Below are positions 21,022 to 32,714 of a stretch of 35,067 nt of DNA, in pieces. A program made the position numbers and the translations under genes. How positions within the stretch are numbered: position 1 is the stretch's first letter; the number at the start of each line of letters is the position of its first letter. The notes under the pieces were generated by a model, which was not told the origin of the DNA, did not search any database, and was given only the letters and a program-made list of their open reading frames with translations. Source of the stretch: Sphaeroforma arctica JP610 (lineage: Eukaryota > Opisthokonta > Ichthyosporea > Ichthyophonida); NCBI RefSeq assembly GCF_001186125.1, contig NW_014039931.1:1-35067 (forward strand), read 5' to 3'.

Positions 21022-21063
21022 AACATCAGATGTACCACAGAGACGGTGCAACCTTTGAGCACA
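21022..21063 (+). repeat. Degenerate copy of exon 7 downstream of the stop
   Basis: TACCACAGAGACGGTGCAAC then CTTTGAGCACATG parallels exon 7 TACCTAAGAGGTGTGACGGC then GTTCGAGCACATT. In frame it reads QMYHRDGATFEHM against QIYLRGVTAFEHI. It lies about 210 bases past the stop codon, so the copying is not restricted to introns. Confidence 0.6.
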
Positions 21064-23938
21064 TGACAACTGTAAAGTGAAAGTGGATTGATTGGGATGT
21101 TAGTGTGTGTGGGTTGTCCTTGAGCAATGCCGGGCTTGTCTCGCAGGCTCCATGATATAAGGGCGTGGCACAGGTGCGCTCGAGGAAAGCATGCTGTAGT
21201 TCAACCCTGTACACCGACGAGGGATGTATAGCCTATGTGGTCCAAGGCCAAGGCGTGAAACCAATCACAGGTGCACTTGAGATGCTGATGGGGTTATAGG
21301 TCACACTGGGCTATTCACCCTTGATTGTTCCACGGTATACCCACGGTGGCGCATTCGCCGTCAACAAGCGCGTGGACATTGGGGTGATGCGATCTACTAA
21401 CCACGACCTCAACGACAAGTAGTCCTATTTGGAATGTCCGGAGAGAGTCACCACGGCGAAACGTTGCAGTGAGTGCCTTGACTCGTTTGTGCTTGATTGC
21501 GTCTTCAAACTGGCAAAGTATGTATGGCCTTAGTTCCCTCTGATCACCATAGTCTTCCCGTACCGACGACAACTGTCGTCCTAGAAACCAGTACATGGTC
21601 GCTGCCAAACATAGTGAAGACACGCGGACGCTAACAGTTAGCCGTAGTATATGACACAGCATGGCCTCCAAGGCTCTTGAATCACCGCCGGGCTATAGGT
21701 TTGAGTACGGTAGTACACAATCGATGTGAGCGAGACCTATCAAATGGAGAGAACGGATACCTACCCCCTAAAGAGGGCAGCATTGCACGCAGTTGGTTTG
21801 CTGTTGTGTAGTAGCGCGCGTGGTCGTGCAGTTGCGCCTGTTTGTGGCGCCGGACGCTATGCTGGCTTCTTGGGCAACAACCAAATGTTGCGTTTCAACA
21901 GCGATTTGGTATAGCACAATGTATATCACTAATTTGGTACGCAACTGCCAGTGTATTGTCGGGCGGTCCGTTATCTTAACAACGATCAAGCCTTTGGCAA
22001 ATATTCAGGACAAGACCTATACTGGTTTTTTTTGTGACGGCTGGAAGTAAAATTTCAAAGAGCAACTTTTCACATAAATCTCTTTCAGATACTTTATATT
22101 TATGGCTTTCGCTACGTGGTCTTGTTAAATCTAGTAGATACACAGCATGAACCGCTAAACTAGGACTCCTACAAATCATAAACGGCCGTACCTCTCATAA
22201 TGTATTTTAATTTCGAGGCTGCGAGAAGTATCTCAGCAATCGATTGTTTCACCTCGGCAATACTATTAATTCGTGGAAAAATAATGACGGCTAGGCGTGA
22301 TTTTTACATATCATGAGTTTTACACCTATCATTTTTTTCCCCCGTTCCCGGTTGAAAGAGATTTTTTCTTCAATCAATGATGGCATCAACCCAGAGTTGG
22401 AATTGGTGTGAAGAGACGAGTGAAATAGACGAGTGAAATAGACATCCCAACATCTCTATTTAATTCATTTTCAACACAATCACGTCCAGTGCACCATAAA
22501 TTAAATTAAAATTTAGCAATTACCTTGCAGCTTGCCCTCGTTAGCGCAGAGTCCTATATAGTTTTAATTTAAAGGTGAATGAGCATCACCCTTCTTGGAG
22601 TCTGGGTAGTGCTTAAACTAGTCTGAACGCTAAAATTACAATCTGCCTATCGAGATCTTCCAAGATGGAAACACTAAATCGCCCTGGCTTTCGTATTTAG
22701 AAGACACTGTGACAGGTTCGCTTGAAAGTTGTTCTCAAAACATCAATACTTTCAACAGCAATCCTCTGATGATGATGATGAACAACCTCCGATCATATCA
22801 CATGATAAATGAGCAAGGTGAAGTCAAATCTGACTCACAACGAGCCAAATCTGCTGCGCGCAGAGTTAGAGGAATTTTACCGACAACAAAATGGCTCAAG
22901 ATGCAAGAGTCAACCCCAACCCAGAAGTAATCAATGTCATGTACCAAGAAAACATGGTCATGGGAAGTCAGAAGGCAAAACAACTGCCGGAAATCAAATC
23001 TTGTGATATGAGCTCAAAAAGGTTATCGGCTCAATGGGTTCAAAAGTTGGATAAATATACCAATCGGAAGGATACACGAATTTCGTTGGTCGATTCGATC
23101 GAAAATTGAACTTTTTCATTACAAACAACCATGCTAAGGATAGTAGCCGGACAGCAACATAAAAGCCGCACATTCCAAGACCCAAGGGAAAGCCTCAGCT
23201 TTTCAGTCTCGGGCAACATCCCAAAGTCAAATATAAAAACCGCGACGCAGAAGGGAGCTTACACCAACCATCCAAAAATAGTAATAGTATATATTTTATG
23301 AAGTCCTCTGTAGCCACAATCTCGAGTTTATTTTTTGCGAAATCTTGATGCCGTTCACTGGACAGACGATCGCTCGCCAACCCTACGTGTAAATACAAAC
23401 AGTTTGACACTTCGGAGTTTCAATCTTCCGTCTTCATCCTTCAAGATTCAAGCAACGAGAGAACAACAGTCTTGTTTGAAATTCCAGCCTCCAGCTCTCC
23501 GTAGTCCATCCTACAGACTTTAATTCTGACTGTAAAATTGAAAGGGAGTGAGAAATTACAACAAGAAGCTCTCTTTGATTTATAAAAATCATCAGTTAGC
23601 TCACTCCCGAGAGCAAATTAAGTTGTTTGACTTACTCCCGAGGCATTTGATTGAGTTTGCTAACCGCAACAATCTAAAAATAGCTATGTCCCTATGCGAG
23701 TCACGTCCTATGCGGAAAGGCATCATGTGATATGCGTGAGATTAAGTTCCGAGAAGTCGAAATAGAATAGCATCGGAGTGTTCAAATGTTCTGTAGAAGG
23801 TTTCTAACACTGACCATATGAGTTTTTACCCTGGCCAGCACAAGCGACTGAACACTAATACAACCACCTCAAGGATAAACCCAAAAGTGAGGTCAGAGAT
23901 AAAGACATACATTCGCACTGTACTTAAAGTCTACTACT
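21064..23938. other. Gene-poor region right of the ACY1-like gene
   Basis: Short open frames occur (minus 21315-21671, plus 21726-21914, plus 22709-23110, plus 23548-23730) but none has a recognisable domain. The plus-strand stretch 22700-23250 is polar and Lys/Gln/Asn-rich in several shifting frames, which would suit a decayed coding region of unknown origin. From about 22000 on, the TG-rich composition of the left part disappears and base composition becomes more even. Confidence 0.45.
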
Positions 23939-26165
23939 TTATACTCTGGCAACTCGTACATTAGATTGTGCTAATTTGAATATAGCCGGTTTGTGCTTTG
24001 ACTGACAAGTATAGTTTCGATCCACATATAAGCGTCTGGCTCCTGAATCAACTAGTGTATTGTATGTAGTGCCATTGATCTGTATTTCTATGTGCAATCT
24101 TTGGTCTCGTGAGCTATAGAGTAAAGAATGTGTGTAAGCAATATCATTTGCGTTCACTAACCATGTTCCTTCATCAATGTGTGCAATCACAATGTCTACC
24201 ATGCTTGTCATGTTAGCTTCCGCCCACCAAGCCTGTCAAATTTCTTCACTCATCTCTGTACCTTGTTTCCATAATAGTAATGCAGCTAACTGGTCTACAT
24301 GGTGGATGGGTTGAGATTGCTGTGCTGCACAAACTTTGCTGGACGCACGAGGTGAGGGGTCTACACCGCAGTGTGGGCAAGGTCTTGTCCTCGCTGTATT
24401 GGGATGGTATTGCCCTGTTCTATGGGACGTTCTCGGCCTTGACCTGGACCTGGAGCCCCTCCCCCCTCTGGGTGGACCCCCTCGTTGGTATGTCAAGTAT
24501 TGGGCGATTGACTCGTTGGTCCGGGATGGGTGCGCTTCTCACTCGCTTGCGTACTCGATTGCAATTAGCTTTCATGGAAAGCCTCTCTAATATGTCAGTC
24601 ATGTGCCCAATACTACCATCAGGCTTTGTTTGGGCCTTCATTATCCTGTCAGTTTCTGCTTATTGTCCGTACATAACTAGTGAGAGATAACGTCATGCTT
24701 TGAGATGGTGCACTTCCAGTTTTCTTGTATCGCTTTCAGGCTCAAGCATTGTTCTGTGCAAGCGTGCTGCTCTTGCTTCTACGTTCATTCTACTGATATG
24801 AAATTATTTGAGCCATTTCTCCGCGATAGTCTATTGAAGTTCTGCGCAAGTTGTCGATGATTAATATTAGCCTTTTAACGTCGGTGAAGTCTTTCCAGAG
24901 TTGTTTGGATCTGCGCATATTATTGAGTGTTGTTCGCGACACTTCCGTTGCGTCAGTCTGCTTTAGTAGCTTCTGTACTAGCGATACGGAATGTCTCAAT
25001 GACATGTTGGTGGTACTCGCAAACACGTCTTTTGCTACTGATACAAATTCTGTTGTGAAATAATACTGGCATCGTGTGTGCTTGTTTAGGTACGACTTGT
25101 ACTTTCTCCTGTGTGTACGACTCGGGCTCACTTGTGTGCGTAGACTCCTTCTTGCTGCTCGTGCCCTTTGATAGTGACCAGAAGTCATTGACTGTTCTGT
25201 GTGTTCATGTTCATTGTAGTGTTGTAATAGCCGGGTCTCCACGTTAGAATCTTGTATATAAACGTACTCTTAAAAGTACCTAAAACTAAGTTATCTTAAA
25301 TGGGTTTTACGGTTTTTATTAATTAAATACCTTTTCCATTTCACGCATCAAATATTTGGACAAGGCCATTAAAGGCCCGAATAAAATATCAAAGATCTGA
25401 TTTGGACTAGTTCTATTATAATAGAACTATTTTATACTTCCAAATCTATTTATCTCTAAATACTTCGATAGCGAGATGGCTCAACCGAATATAGGTTTCT
25501 AGGGACTAATAGCGTTGCCTAGTTTATCCTCCGTCCAGCCAACCAGATTGATAATCCGATAATGGCTAATAGGTAATTCTTGATATGTGGCTAATTATTG
25601 GTTAATACAATAAATAGAGACATCAAGAGTATTCTTCTTTTCCTTTTTAATTTTTTCTTCTTCTTTTAAAAATAGGTTTTGATGAGTCTCTCGAATTCGT
25701 CCCGACAAAACATAGTAACAGTTTCGACTACATAGAGCGACAATGAAATGATAAATAAAAATTCCTTCGGCAAAAACATGACTGATAAGATTGTATTTAT
25801 ATAGGCAATGTCTCAGCCTCACAATCCCTCAGAGTATTGCTGTTTTCACGAGGCATACCTAGCTTTACTGATAGACTACTTTCGTTTAATATACTTTGAA
25901 TTCATTGAACTTTTAAACAACTTTCAGCGTTTAATTACACTAAGCCGTGATTACCGCTCTAGGATACCGCAATTTACAGTGTTAGAACTCGTGATTTATT
26001 GTTTGTACATATTTTCTGATATAAAAGTACTCTCACCTTAACCTCGCACGTTTCGCGGTAAGTATAGTTGTTTACCTTCATGTTGGCGTCCGTTGTGGTG
26101 TTTGTATGGAAGTTGAATATAGTGCCTTGTATTTCATTCGCTCGAAGAGACATTCTCCTTGACAC
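23939..26165 (-). mobile_element. LTR-retrotransposon fossil, gag-protease part, interrupted by a solo LTR
   Basis: Minus-strand reading shows a polar gag-like region (about 25210 to 24240) with a CPHC zinc-binding-like patch near 24400. Further along comes a retroviral-type aspartic protease signature, TLVDSGA, near 24050. Minus-strand sequence of similar style continues right of the inserted LTR, to about 26165. The element is broken in several places and its own LTRs and pol were not found. The Ty3/gypsy-type class is likely from the protease motif but not certain. Confidence 0.6.
25223..25978 (+). mobile_element. Solo LTR (about 756 bp) with 4-bp target duplication
   Basis: Begins TGTAATAGCCGGGTCTCC and ends CAATTTACA. 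It is the reverse complement, moderately diverged, of the LTR at 34266-35034. GTGT immediately precedes (25219-25222) and follows (25979-25982) it, as expected for a target-site duplication. It lies inside the gag-protease fossil in the opposite sense, so it inserted later, then lost its internal part by LTR-LTR recombination. Confidence 0.8.
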
Positions 26166-29100
26166 CTGGGTTTATTAAAACGCTAATGTAAAATCAGGGC
26201 GTTCCTATATGTAGTAGATGTACATGATAAACGTATATTATAAACGTATGAGTTTTTAAACGCTATTACGGTTATAAAACCTGGTATACGTTGAAACGCA
26301 ATTGTAGATATTTGTATCTGTATAACAATCAAATAATCTAAATATAGATATATTGAATTTGCAGAAAACAAACAAACAAACAAACAAATAATCTATTTTG
26401 GGATGTTTAGAAATATAATTGTATACGACAGAGGCCGGAGACTGTTGAATTGATATGATGGTTTTTCTATATTGATATGTTTTCCATCAGAATATTGGAA
26501 TATAATAGTTGGAGAGTCTCAGGTGAAATTGACACTTGATGACACTTGTTATATGACCGAATTTTCTCAGCGCGAGATAGCCCACTGAGAAATGGGGTAC
26601 GAAAATGATCCCCCACTAGCCAACCGACTAGATGTTCCCATCTATGCCTTCAATGTGATGGAGAGCTAGGTACCATGTGATGGGGTATAGGTACAGACAT
26701 TTAACTGTACCATCATGGGGGTTTTTTTTCTTGTCTTTTTTTCTTAAGTTGGACTTAGAGTTATTTTATTGGTAATTGCGATTGGAAGGTTGTTTCGAGG
26801 CATGAAATGATATAGAACGAAATATCATACATTCAATGAAATGAAATCTGATCTTAGTTACTGACACCAAGTAAATCTAGACCGAAGTAATGAGTGATTA
26901 GAGCGGGGCTATAAACACAACAGTCTCGGTCTTAAAATCCTCTAATCTTTAGCTCATTACCAAGGGCTGAAGCTAAACTTGAAATTGCATTGTGCAAATT
27001 TACGTTGAAATCGTACTTTCTTTTGCGTTAACTTATAGACATCGATAGTCAGCCTGGTTAGTCGGACTTTACAATATGAGGGTCTAACTTATAAAATTTT
27101 GCATTCTTGTGCCAATCTAAGATAAACGCATGCAGCTGTATTTTCTGTGGGTAATCTAAATAGTAGCAACCTTGTGTATTGGATGGCCATTCCGTTGGCA
27201 TTTGTTTGTGTATCGTCAACGAGCATGTCTTCAACGTCTATTTAGACGTACGAATTAAACCCTGCAACGAACGAGCGTCTTCTGTGCGCCCTTCAGACTC
27301 TGCTTGCATCATACGTTGGGTAAGACGGAAGACCTGCACCCTCATCTCCGTTGCAGTAAGATTCATTGTGCACGACCCTGTGGGTGTTGATATCTTACAT
27401 CGCTTCACATCCTGCGTGTCCAAATGCAAATCCGCACGTTCCAACAAAGTTCTACCTGGAGGTTTCACCATAGCTGACGACTTTTGATTACGACTCAAAC
27501 TCAAATCACCAAAGTTGGTCGGCATATCCTTTGGTGTCGGAATTTCTTGTGCTCAATTTTGATGTAGATGTTTCAGTATTCGCCATTGAAAATTTACGAA
27601 GTTAGCGAAGTTGCTCACGAATGAGATGAATAATATCCGTAGCCTCTTGCACATGCGTCATTGTTCGCAAGTGTCCTTCATGATCAGAAATACACTCCGG
27701 ATCTTGTCTAAGCTTATCCAAGGTTGAAATCGAGTATTGGGCCACCAAAACCAAACAGGCCAGTGTCATGTGGATTTCTGCCTTCTTTTTTTATCTTCAG
27801 ACGTCTGTTCCTTAGCAAATCCCGTTTCCACCTTAGCGCACATTAAGGGCAATCGGCGAAGAGCACCAAGCAACCACACCGTTTCAATACTATATTAGTT
27901 ATTGGTGTAGTACTGGGTCCCTTCGTTATCGCAAGCATGATAAAATAAACTAAATTTATTCTTATTCGTTTAGTCTTTAAATAATGTAGTGTAATAAATG
28001 CAGTAGTTCGGCCACTCAAAGGTGTGGTCAAAACCGAGTAACGCTTAGTAAAGAGTGTTAAGTCTGAAATAAGTGAACTCCGTCAGAAATGTTATTATGA
28101 ACGGGCGCATCTGCTTTATTTATTAATCACGTTTTTAAGTCGAACGAGATTTTCTCCAACAACGGATAATTATGAAAATATCCGTATCAATGGTTACCGT
28201 CTATTAGTTACCAAATTATGATGACACCCGATGAGTTATAATTCTCTCTCATCCAATCCTCACTTCCACTACTGGCCGGTCCCCTCTAATGTATATCCTA
28301 CCCTCTCTCCCGCCCAATTGGGCGGCATTACAAAGGTCTATGATTTCTGACTTGTAATTTTTAGAAGAAAAAGTGACGTAATTTAAGCCAATAAGTGGAA
28401 AGTAATTTGTTCTCTGTCCCCTAATTTTAAAATTTGGATTTGGATTTCTATTGAAAATATAGCTTGTAAATTTGTAAAGCATGCACACATGCATGCACGT
28501 ATGTGTAAGTGTTCATTAAGCTTCGTCGCCTAGATCTTTTTCGCGCATGTGACTCATGAAGCAACCCCTTTGCACACCCAATGCTCACGTACTGCACTCT
28601 AATCCAGTTCTGCATTTCTTCTTAAGGCAGCCTGAGTTATTACAGTACTTTCGTGCCACTCAAACACCTAAAACAGTTTATCTATACTTGTTTTTCTTTC
28701 TCTCATGTTTAAGCGACTTAATGGGTGTTGCATGCGCACCTACACCCGAGGTGGTCGCTTCTGGTCATACTAAAATAGCTGCTGTTACCGACCTTTCACA
28801 CGCGATTTATATGTGTTGTTGAAAAGTTCTTTTGAGAGCGTCATATTTAATGTGCGCTGATCGACTTGATTCGCTGTTGGAGTACGTATACCTTTGTTTT
28901 AAAGTAGTAATGCATCTACCATACACATACCGAGAAGTGTCGTACCAACCCTCTTGTGCAAAGTTTGCACTTCTAGCTTCATCTCTAGATTGAGAGTATC
29001 TTGACGGTGTCGATTATGCCTGTCAACGATAAGACCGTTGGCATCGAATCTCTCTTGCTGTAATCATGTTTCCTTCGTTTCGAATTCTCTTGCGTGATAT

Positions 29101-30340
29101 AACTGTAGCCGGATTAGTAGTAGTTATTAGTAGTTACTAATAAATTATTTGCGGTTACGGTCGCACCACACGGTAGCTGAACACTATTTTCCGCAGCAAC
29201 TAGTCCAAATTTCACAGCCACTCTCTGGCTTCCTTTCCATTGGAACATAGCGAGGGAGGCCACCATTTAGCAACTATCCACCAATACCATACCATCTGCT
29301 AATACTTTCATCTACGCATATATCACTACTTGCTGTGATTGTGTGATCTTTATGTTCGTTAATTGCATCAACAAAACTTTTCACTGGTGACTAACGATGT
29401 TCTTAACTGTTTAGAATAAGCATGTCGGTTATTGTCTCAGCAGTCTGCAAGTGTGATAATATGTTGTCGAGTCTACGTCGCTCCATGAACCTTCCAAGGT
29501 TATATGGTGGGTGCATCTCGTGTTCGTATGCTTGCTTCCGCCAGCAATCGGCTCGTGAACTGAAGTCGATAAAACAGAATTACAAGCAAACGCCAAATCA
29601 TTAGAGCAACTCGCCTGGCGTGAGTGGTTGCGAGTACCTTTTGTCTCTGCTCGTTGTAAATGGTTCATTTGTTAACGCACACATAGATTATAAACGAGAT
29701 AGCATCTCGGGCCAAACCATCGCACGGTCTGTAGGTCTTATTATTTGCTATGAACTTCCATGGTGTTCTCTCAGCGGGGCGTACGTTGACTACACTTTTC
29801 CACTCCCAATCAACCCCATGTGCATTGACAGGCGTTGGTCGTACTACTGGTGTTTGCACCAAAGACGACCAAAAAATGCTACTCCGATCTTAACGTTGTA
29901 ATGTAGTATGTACATGTTGTGAAGTAATCTGATTGCCTGTGCTTAGCTGTATAGATAAAATGTTTGACTGGTGTGACGGGGTAACGGTATTGGTAGCCTT
30001 TTGTTCTGAACTATCCGCAGTTTCTCTTTGTGCTCTCGCTTATTGGGTATAACACTGTCGAAATCTAAGTCTAAGTCTAAACCTCCCAATGAATCCCTAA
30101 GTGATAGTAGTATGGAAATTGAAGACCGTGGGTCATCAGAGAGGTCCGCATTGTGCTGTACAACATGATTGCTTGTATCTATAACTATCTATGGTTGCAG
30201 ATTGCCTATATTGGCAAGAAGCATGTGCTCAGGTATAAGTCCAGCGTCGATTTGTGGAGTTACATGGATATTTTGAAGCATGCGCATGCGCATGTGTATT
30301 GTTTGCGTTAGATGCTAGAATTGTTTGGTTTTGTGTAGTT
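26166..30340. other. Gene-poor region between mobile-element fossils
   Basis: No confident gene. An (AAAC)n run lies at about 26364-26390. The minus-strand frame at 27238-27525 is described separately. Other open frames (28556-28822, 29429-29668, 29665-29862 minus, 29620-29901 plus) show no recognisable domain. Parts of 29400-29900 look like decayed coding sequence on the minus strand but cannot be assigned. Confidence 0.45.
27238..27525 (-). CDS. Unassigned open frame, 95 codons
   Basis: The translation has normal amino-acid usage with a helical, charged end (MQAESEGRTEDARSLQGLI) and a segment TGSCTMNLTATEMRVQVFRL. It does not resemble a family I recognise. Upstream minus-strand sequence in another frame (near 27540-27600, SMANTETSTSKLSTRNSDTK) might belong with it. 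Given the surroundings it could be a fragment of a mobile element. Not likely to be a complete gene. Confidence 0.3.
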   Translation of the reverse strand: MPTNFGDLSLSRNQKSSAMVKPPGRTLLERADLHLDTQDVKRCKISTPTGSCTMNLTATEMRVQVFRLTQRMMQAESEGRTEDARSLQGLIRTSK

Positions 30341-30344
30341 GTAA

Positions 30345-31890
30345 TGTCATCCCAATAAGGGGCCTGGCCCCGACGAGATCCACATCCTTCGCCCGAAGGC
30401 CGCAGTTGAGCGCACCATCGAACGCCGGACATTAGGACACCCCGACGCCAATAGCCCACTGATTAAACTTCTTGCCGAAGCATTCACAGAGCTACTGAAG
30501 GCGGGTACTTTCCCTGCAGCCCTGAACTGCAGCCTCCTGACAACGCACCCTAAGAAAGCCGATGCAGATATCACCTCCTCCGCCGACTTCCGCCCCATCA
30601 CGCTTACACAAATAGTCAGACGCATCTTGGAAAAGTGCTTTCTTAAGCTGATTACGAGCCACCCCGGCTCTGCTACACATGCTACCCAAGCTGGCTTCAA
30701 ATCACGATACTCCTATCATACCCAAGCACTTGCCGCCATGGAATCTGAGATACAGTCAGAAGAGAAGTGGAACGACGTCTGTCTGGACATTACCAAGGCA
30801 TACGACAAGGTTAATCTCCCACGCCTATGGGTACTCCTGCGCCACGCTAGAATGCAAGAAAACTGGATCAACTGCCTCCGCGCGCTATTTGAGGGGGTCC
30901 CTACCCGAGTGACATACCGCTGCACGCTCTCGCCTCTATTCCATAGAACGAATGGCATCCTACAAGGCTCAATCGTCGGCCCCCAGCTCTTTATTATATA
31001 CATGGATTCTATAGCTGTCACGCTAGCACAATTTCGGCCCAAGCTCCTCCGCTCTTTTTTTTTGTCGATGACACATGGATCTAAGTCTCTCAATCGGTTC
31101 CGCTCCAGCCCTTTTTAGATGACATTGATGCGTGGGGACACAAATTTGGCCTCGAACAGGGTGTCATTAAACCCCGAGTAATATCTACCGACTTGCGCGG
31201 CGCCAACCCTCCGTACAAATGGTGAGCTTATCACGCCGACGCTCGCAGACACACCTTGGAACACACGCTACCTCCCCATGAAGATGGCGCCCACACATTG
31301 TGCCAAACCGAAACGCTCCAAATATCTGGAATTCCCACTCTCTCACGGAATACCAGGGATCAACCTCGCCAGACATATGGAATCCCTGGCTGCAGCATTG
31401 TCTCAGGGTTTCGCCTCTTTCCACGCTTATGGCTTCCATGGCTTCAGCTGGCGACACCCCCGCAACCGACCGATGCTGTTCAAAACATTCATCATATTAA
31501 CGGGTACATATTGCCTGAACATTATTGCCTAGGCTCCGCTTATATGGAAGGATGCGCTGGACCCGTTCGAGCGCTACAACTCAGCACTCATCCAAGCAGC
31601 AGCCATCATCACGGGCACTAAATACCCTAGGTTTCTCAAACATCAAACAAGCTTACTTCACTTTCGTGGCATGCTCCCCGCGCGACCATTCGCGGACTAT
31701 CTCGGAGATTGTCAGGGAATACAAATCGACTCAATGGCCAGCACAAAACTCCTCACTTTTTGACGCAACCCGCCTAGGCCCACGACAAACCATCACTGCG
31801 CTTCCTGTACCGTATCTATGCTCACCTGAAAACTGTACACAAAATGCGTCGTCTTCGAGGGAAGCCATCACTGTTCTAGCTATTTGCTGA
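30345..31890 (+). mobile_element. Broken LINE (non-LTR retrotransposon) reverse transcriptase
   Basis: An open frame from about 30345 to 31118 carries typical LINE reverse-transcriptase blocks: NKGPGPDEI, DFRPITL, TQAGFKSRYS, CLDITKAYDKVNL and NGILQGSIVGPQLFIIYMD. The catalytic box appears as FFVDDTW, but in the next frame after a T9 run at 31055-31063, a one-base slip. The thumb and downstream part (KRSKYLEFPL, DPFERYNSALIQAAAI, ITGTKYPRF) continues to about 31760 with further shifts and stops. No endonuclease domain or 5' end is seen, so it is 5'-truncated as LINEs often are. GC content is clearly higher than in the flanks. Confidence 0.85.
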
Positions 31891-32069
31891 GTTTATGCCA
31901 ATGAAGTGGATACATCAACACTTATCGTCTGCTACTAATGAAGGCCTGGTCAAGATAAAACAGTCTAATCTAACTATAGATGAGTACTGAGTATGGACCA
32001 GCATTCGCTTGATCATGTGCAAATATGATACTGTTGCAACGGCTGTTTTTTTTTCAGCCGTCCTCAGAT

Positions 32070-32383
32070 GCAACGTACCCAACGCCTAATTTTAGTTCAA
32101 TGATGAAGCAGACACGATTCGCGGCCATCAGAGATTGCTTAACGTTACGACATGGAACACGTGATAGTATGGATGGCGGATGGAAGATACGTAGTATGAT
32201 TGAGGAGTTTATCAAAAAAAAATATGCAAGCTGTATTTTCGCCAGGATGGAAGATGTGCGTGGATGAATCAATGTGTCCTTGGGACGTGTATACCAGCTA
32301 CGCTAACTGTAATTGTCCGAGGAAGCCGTGGCCTTTTGGCAGCGAGTTCAAAACAGTAGCGTGCTGTTCTACCTATATCGTCT
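32070..32383 (+). mobile_element. piggyBac-like DNA transposase fragment
   Basis: The frame from about 32070 reads MKQTRFAAIRDCLTLRHGT, then KIRSMIEEFIKKK, and after a one-base slip at an A9 run (about 32214-32222) SPGWKMCVDESMCPW, then KPWPFGSEFKTVACC. This is the order seen in piggyBac/PGBD transposases around the first catalytic Asp (VDESM with downstream KP..G.K). The right end is cut off at 32384 by an LTR copy. No terminal inverted repeats of this element were identified. The intervening 31890-32069 is unassigned. Confidence 0.7.
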
Positions 32384-32705
32384 TGTAGGTTTCGGTCTAT
32401 AAGGAGATATTAACGTCTTAGAATAAATAAACGCTTAAGTTAAGTCTAATTATGTTAAAGTTCAAAAATAAATAAAATAAATGAGTCTTTTAGTAAAGTT
32501 AGGTATGCCTGGTAAAAACAGCAATACCCTGATGGATTGTGAGGCTGAGACATTGCCTATATATAATCCTCTCAGTACTGTTTTCGCCGAAGAGATTTTA
32601 TCTAGTGTTTCGTTGTCGCTCTATTAGAAACTATGGTATGTTTCGTTGGGGTGAATCCGAGAGACTCATAAAATTCTATCTTTAGAAAAGAAGAAGAAAC
32701 CTAGG
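32384..32705 (-). mobile_element. Partial LTR copy
   Basis: TGTAGGTTTCGGTCTATAAG and about 320 bases onwards match 34266-34590 in the same orientation, including the GTGAGGCTGAGACATTGCCT and CCTCTCAGTACTG blocks. It is the probable 3' LTR, incomplete, of the Ty3/gypsy-type fossil to its right (minus-strand element). Confidence 0.8.
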
Positions 32706-32714
32706 TTTTTTTAT

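Noticed and set aside
21315-21671. Minus-strand 118-codon open frame
   Set aside because: No recognisable motif, no clear splice context, and its Val/Arg/Leu composition does not suggest a real domain. Kept as unassigned sequence.
22709-23110. Possible plus-strand polar gene with Asn/Met/Lys-rich frames
   Set aside because: Frames shift repeatedly, no domain is recognisable and there is no coherent exon structure. At most a decayed coding region of unknown type.
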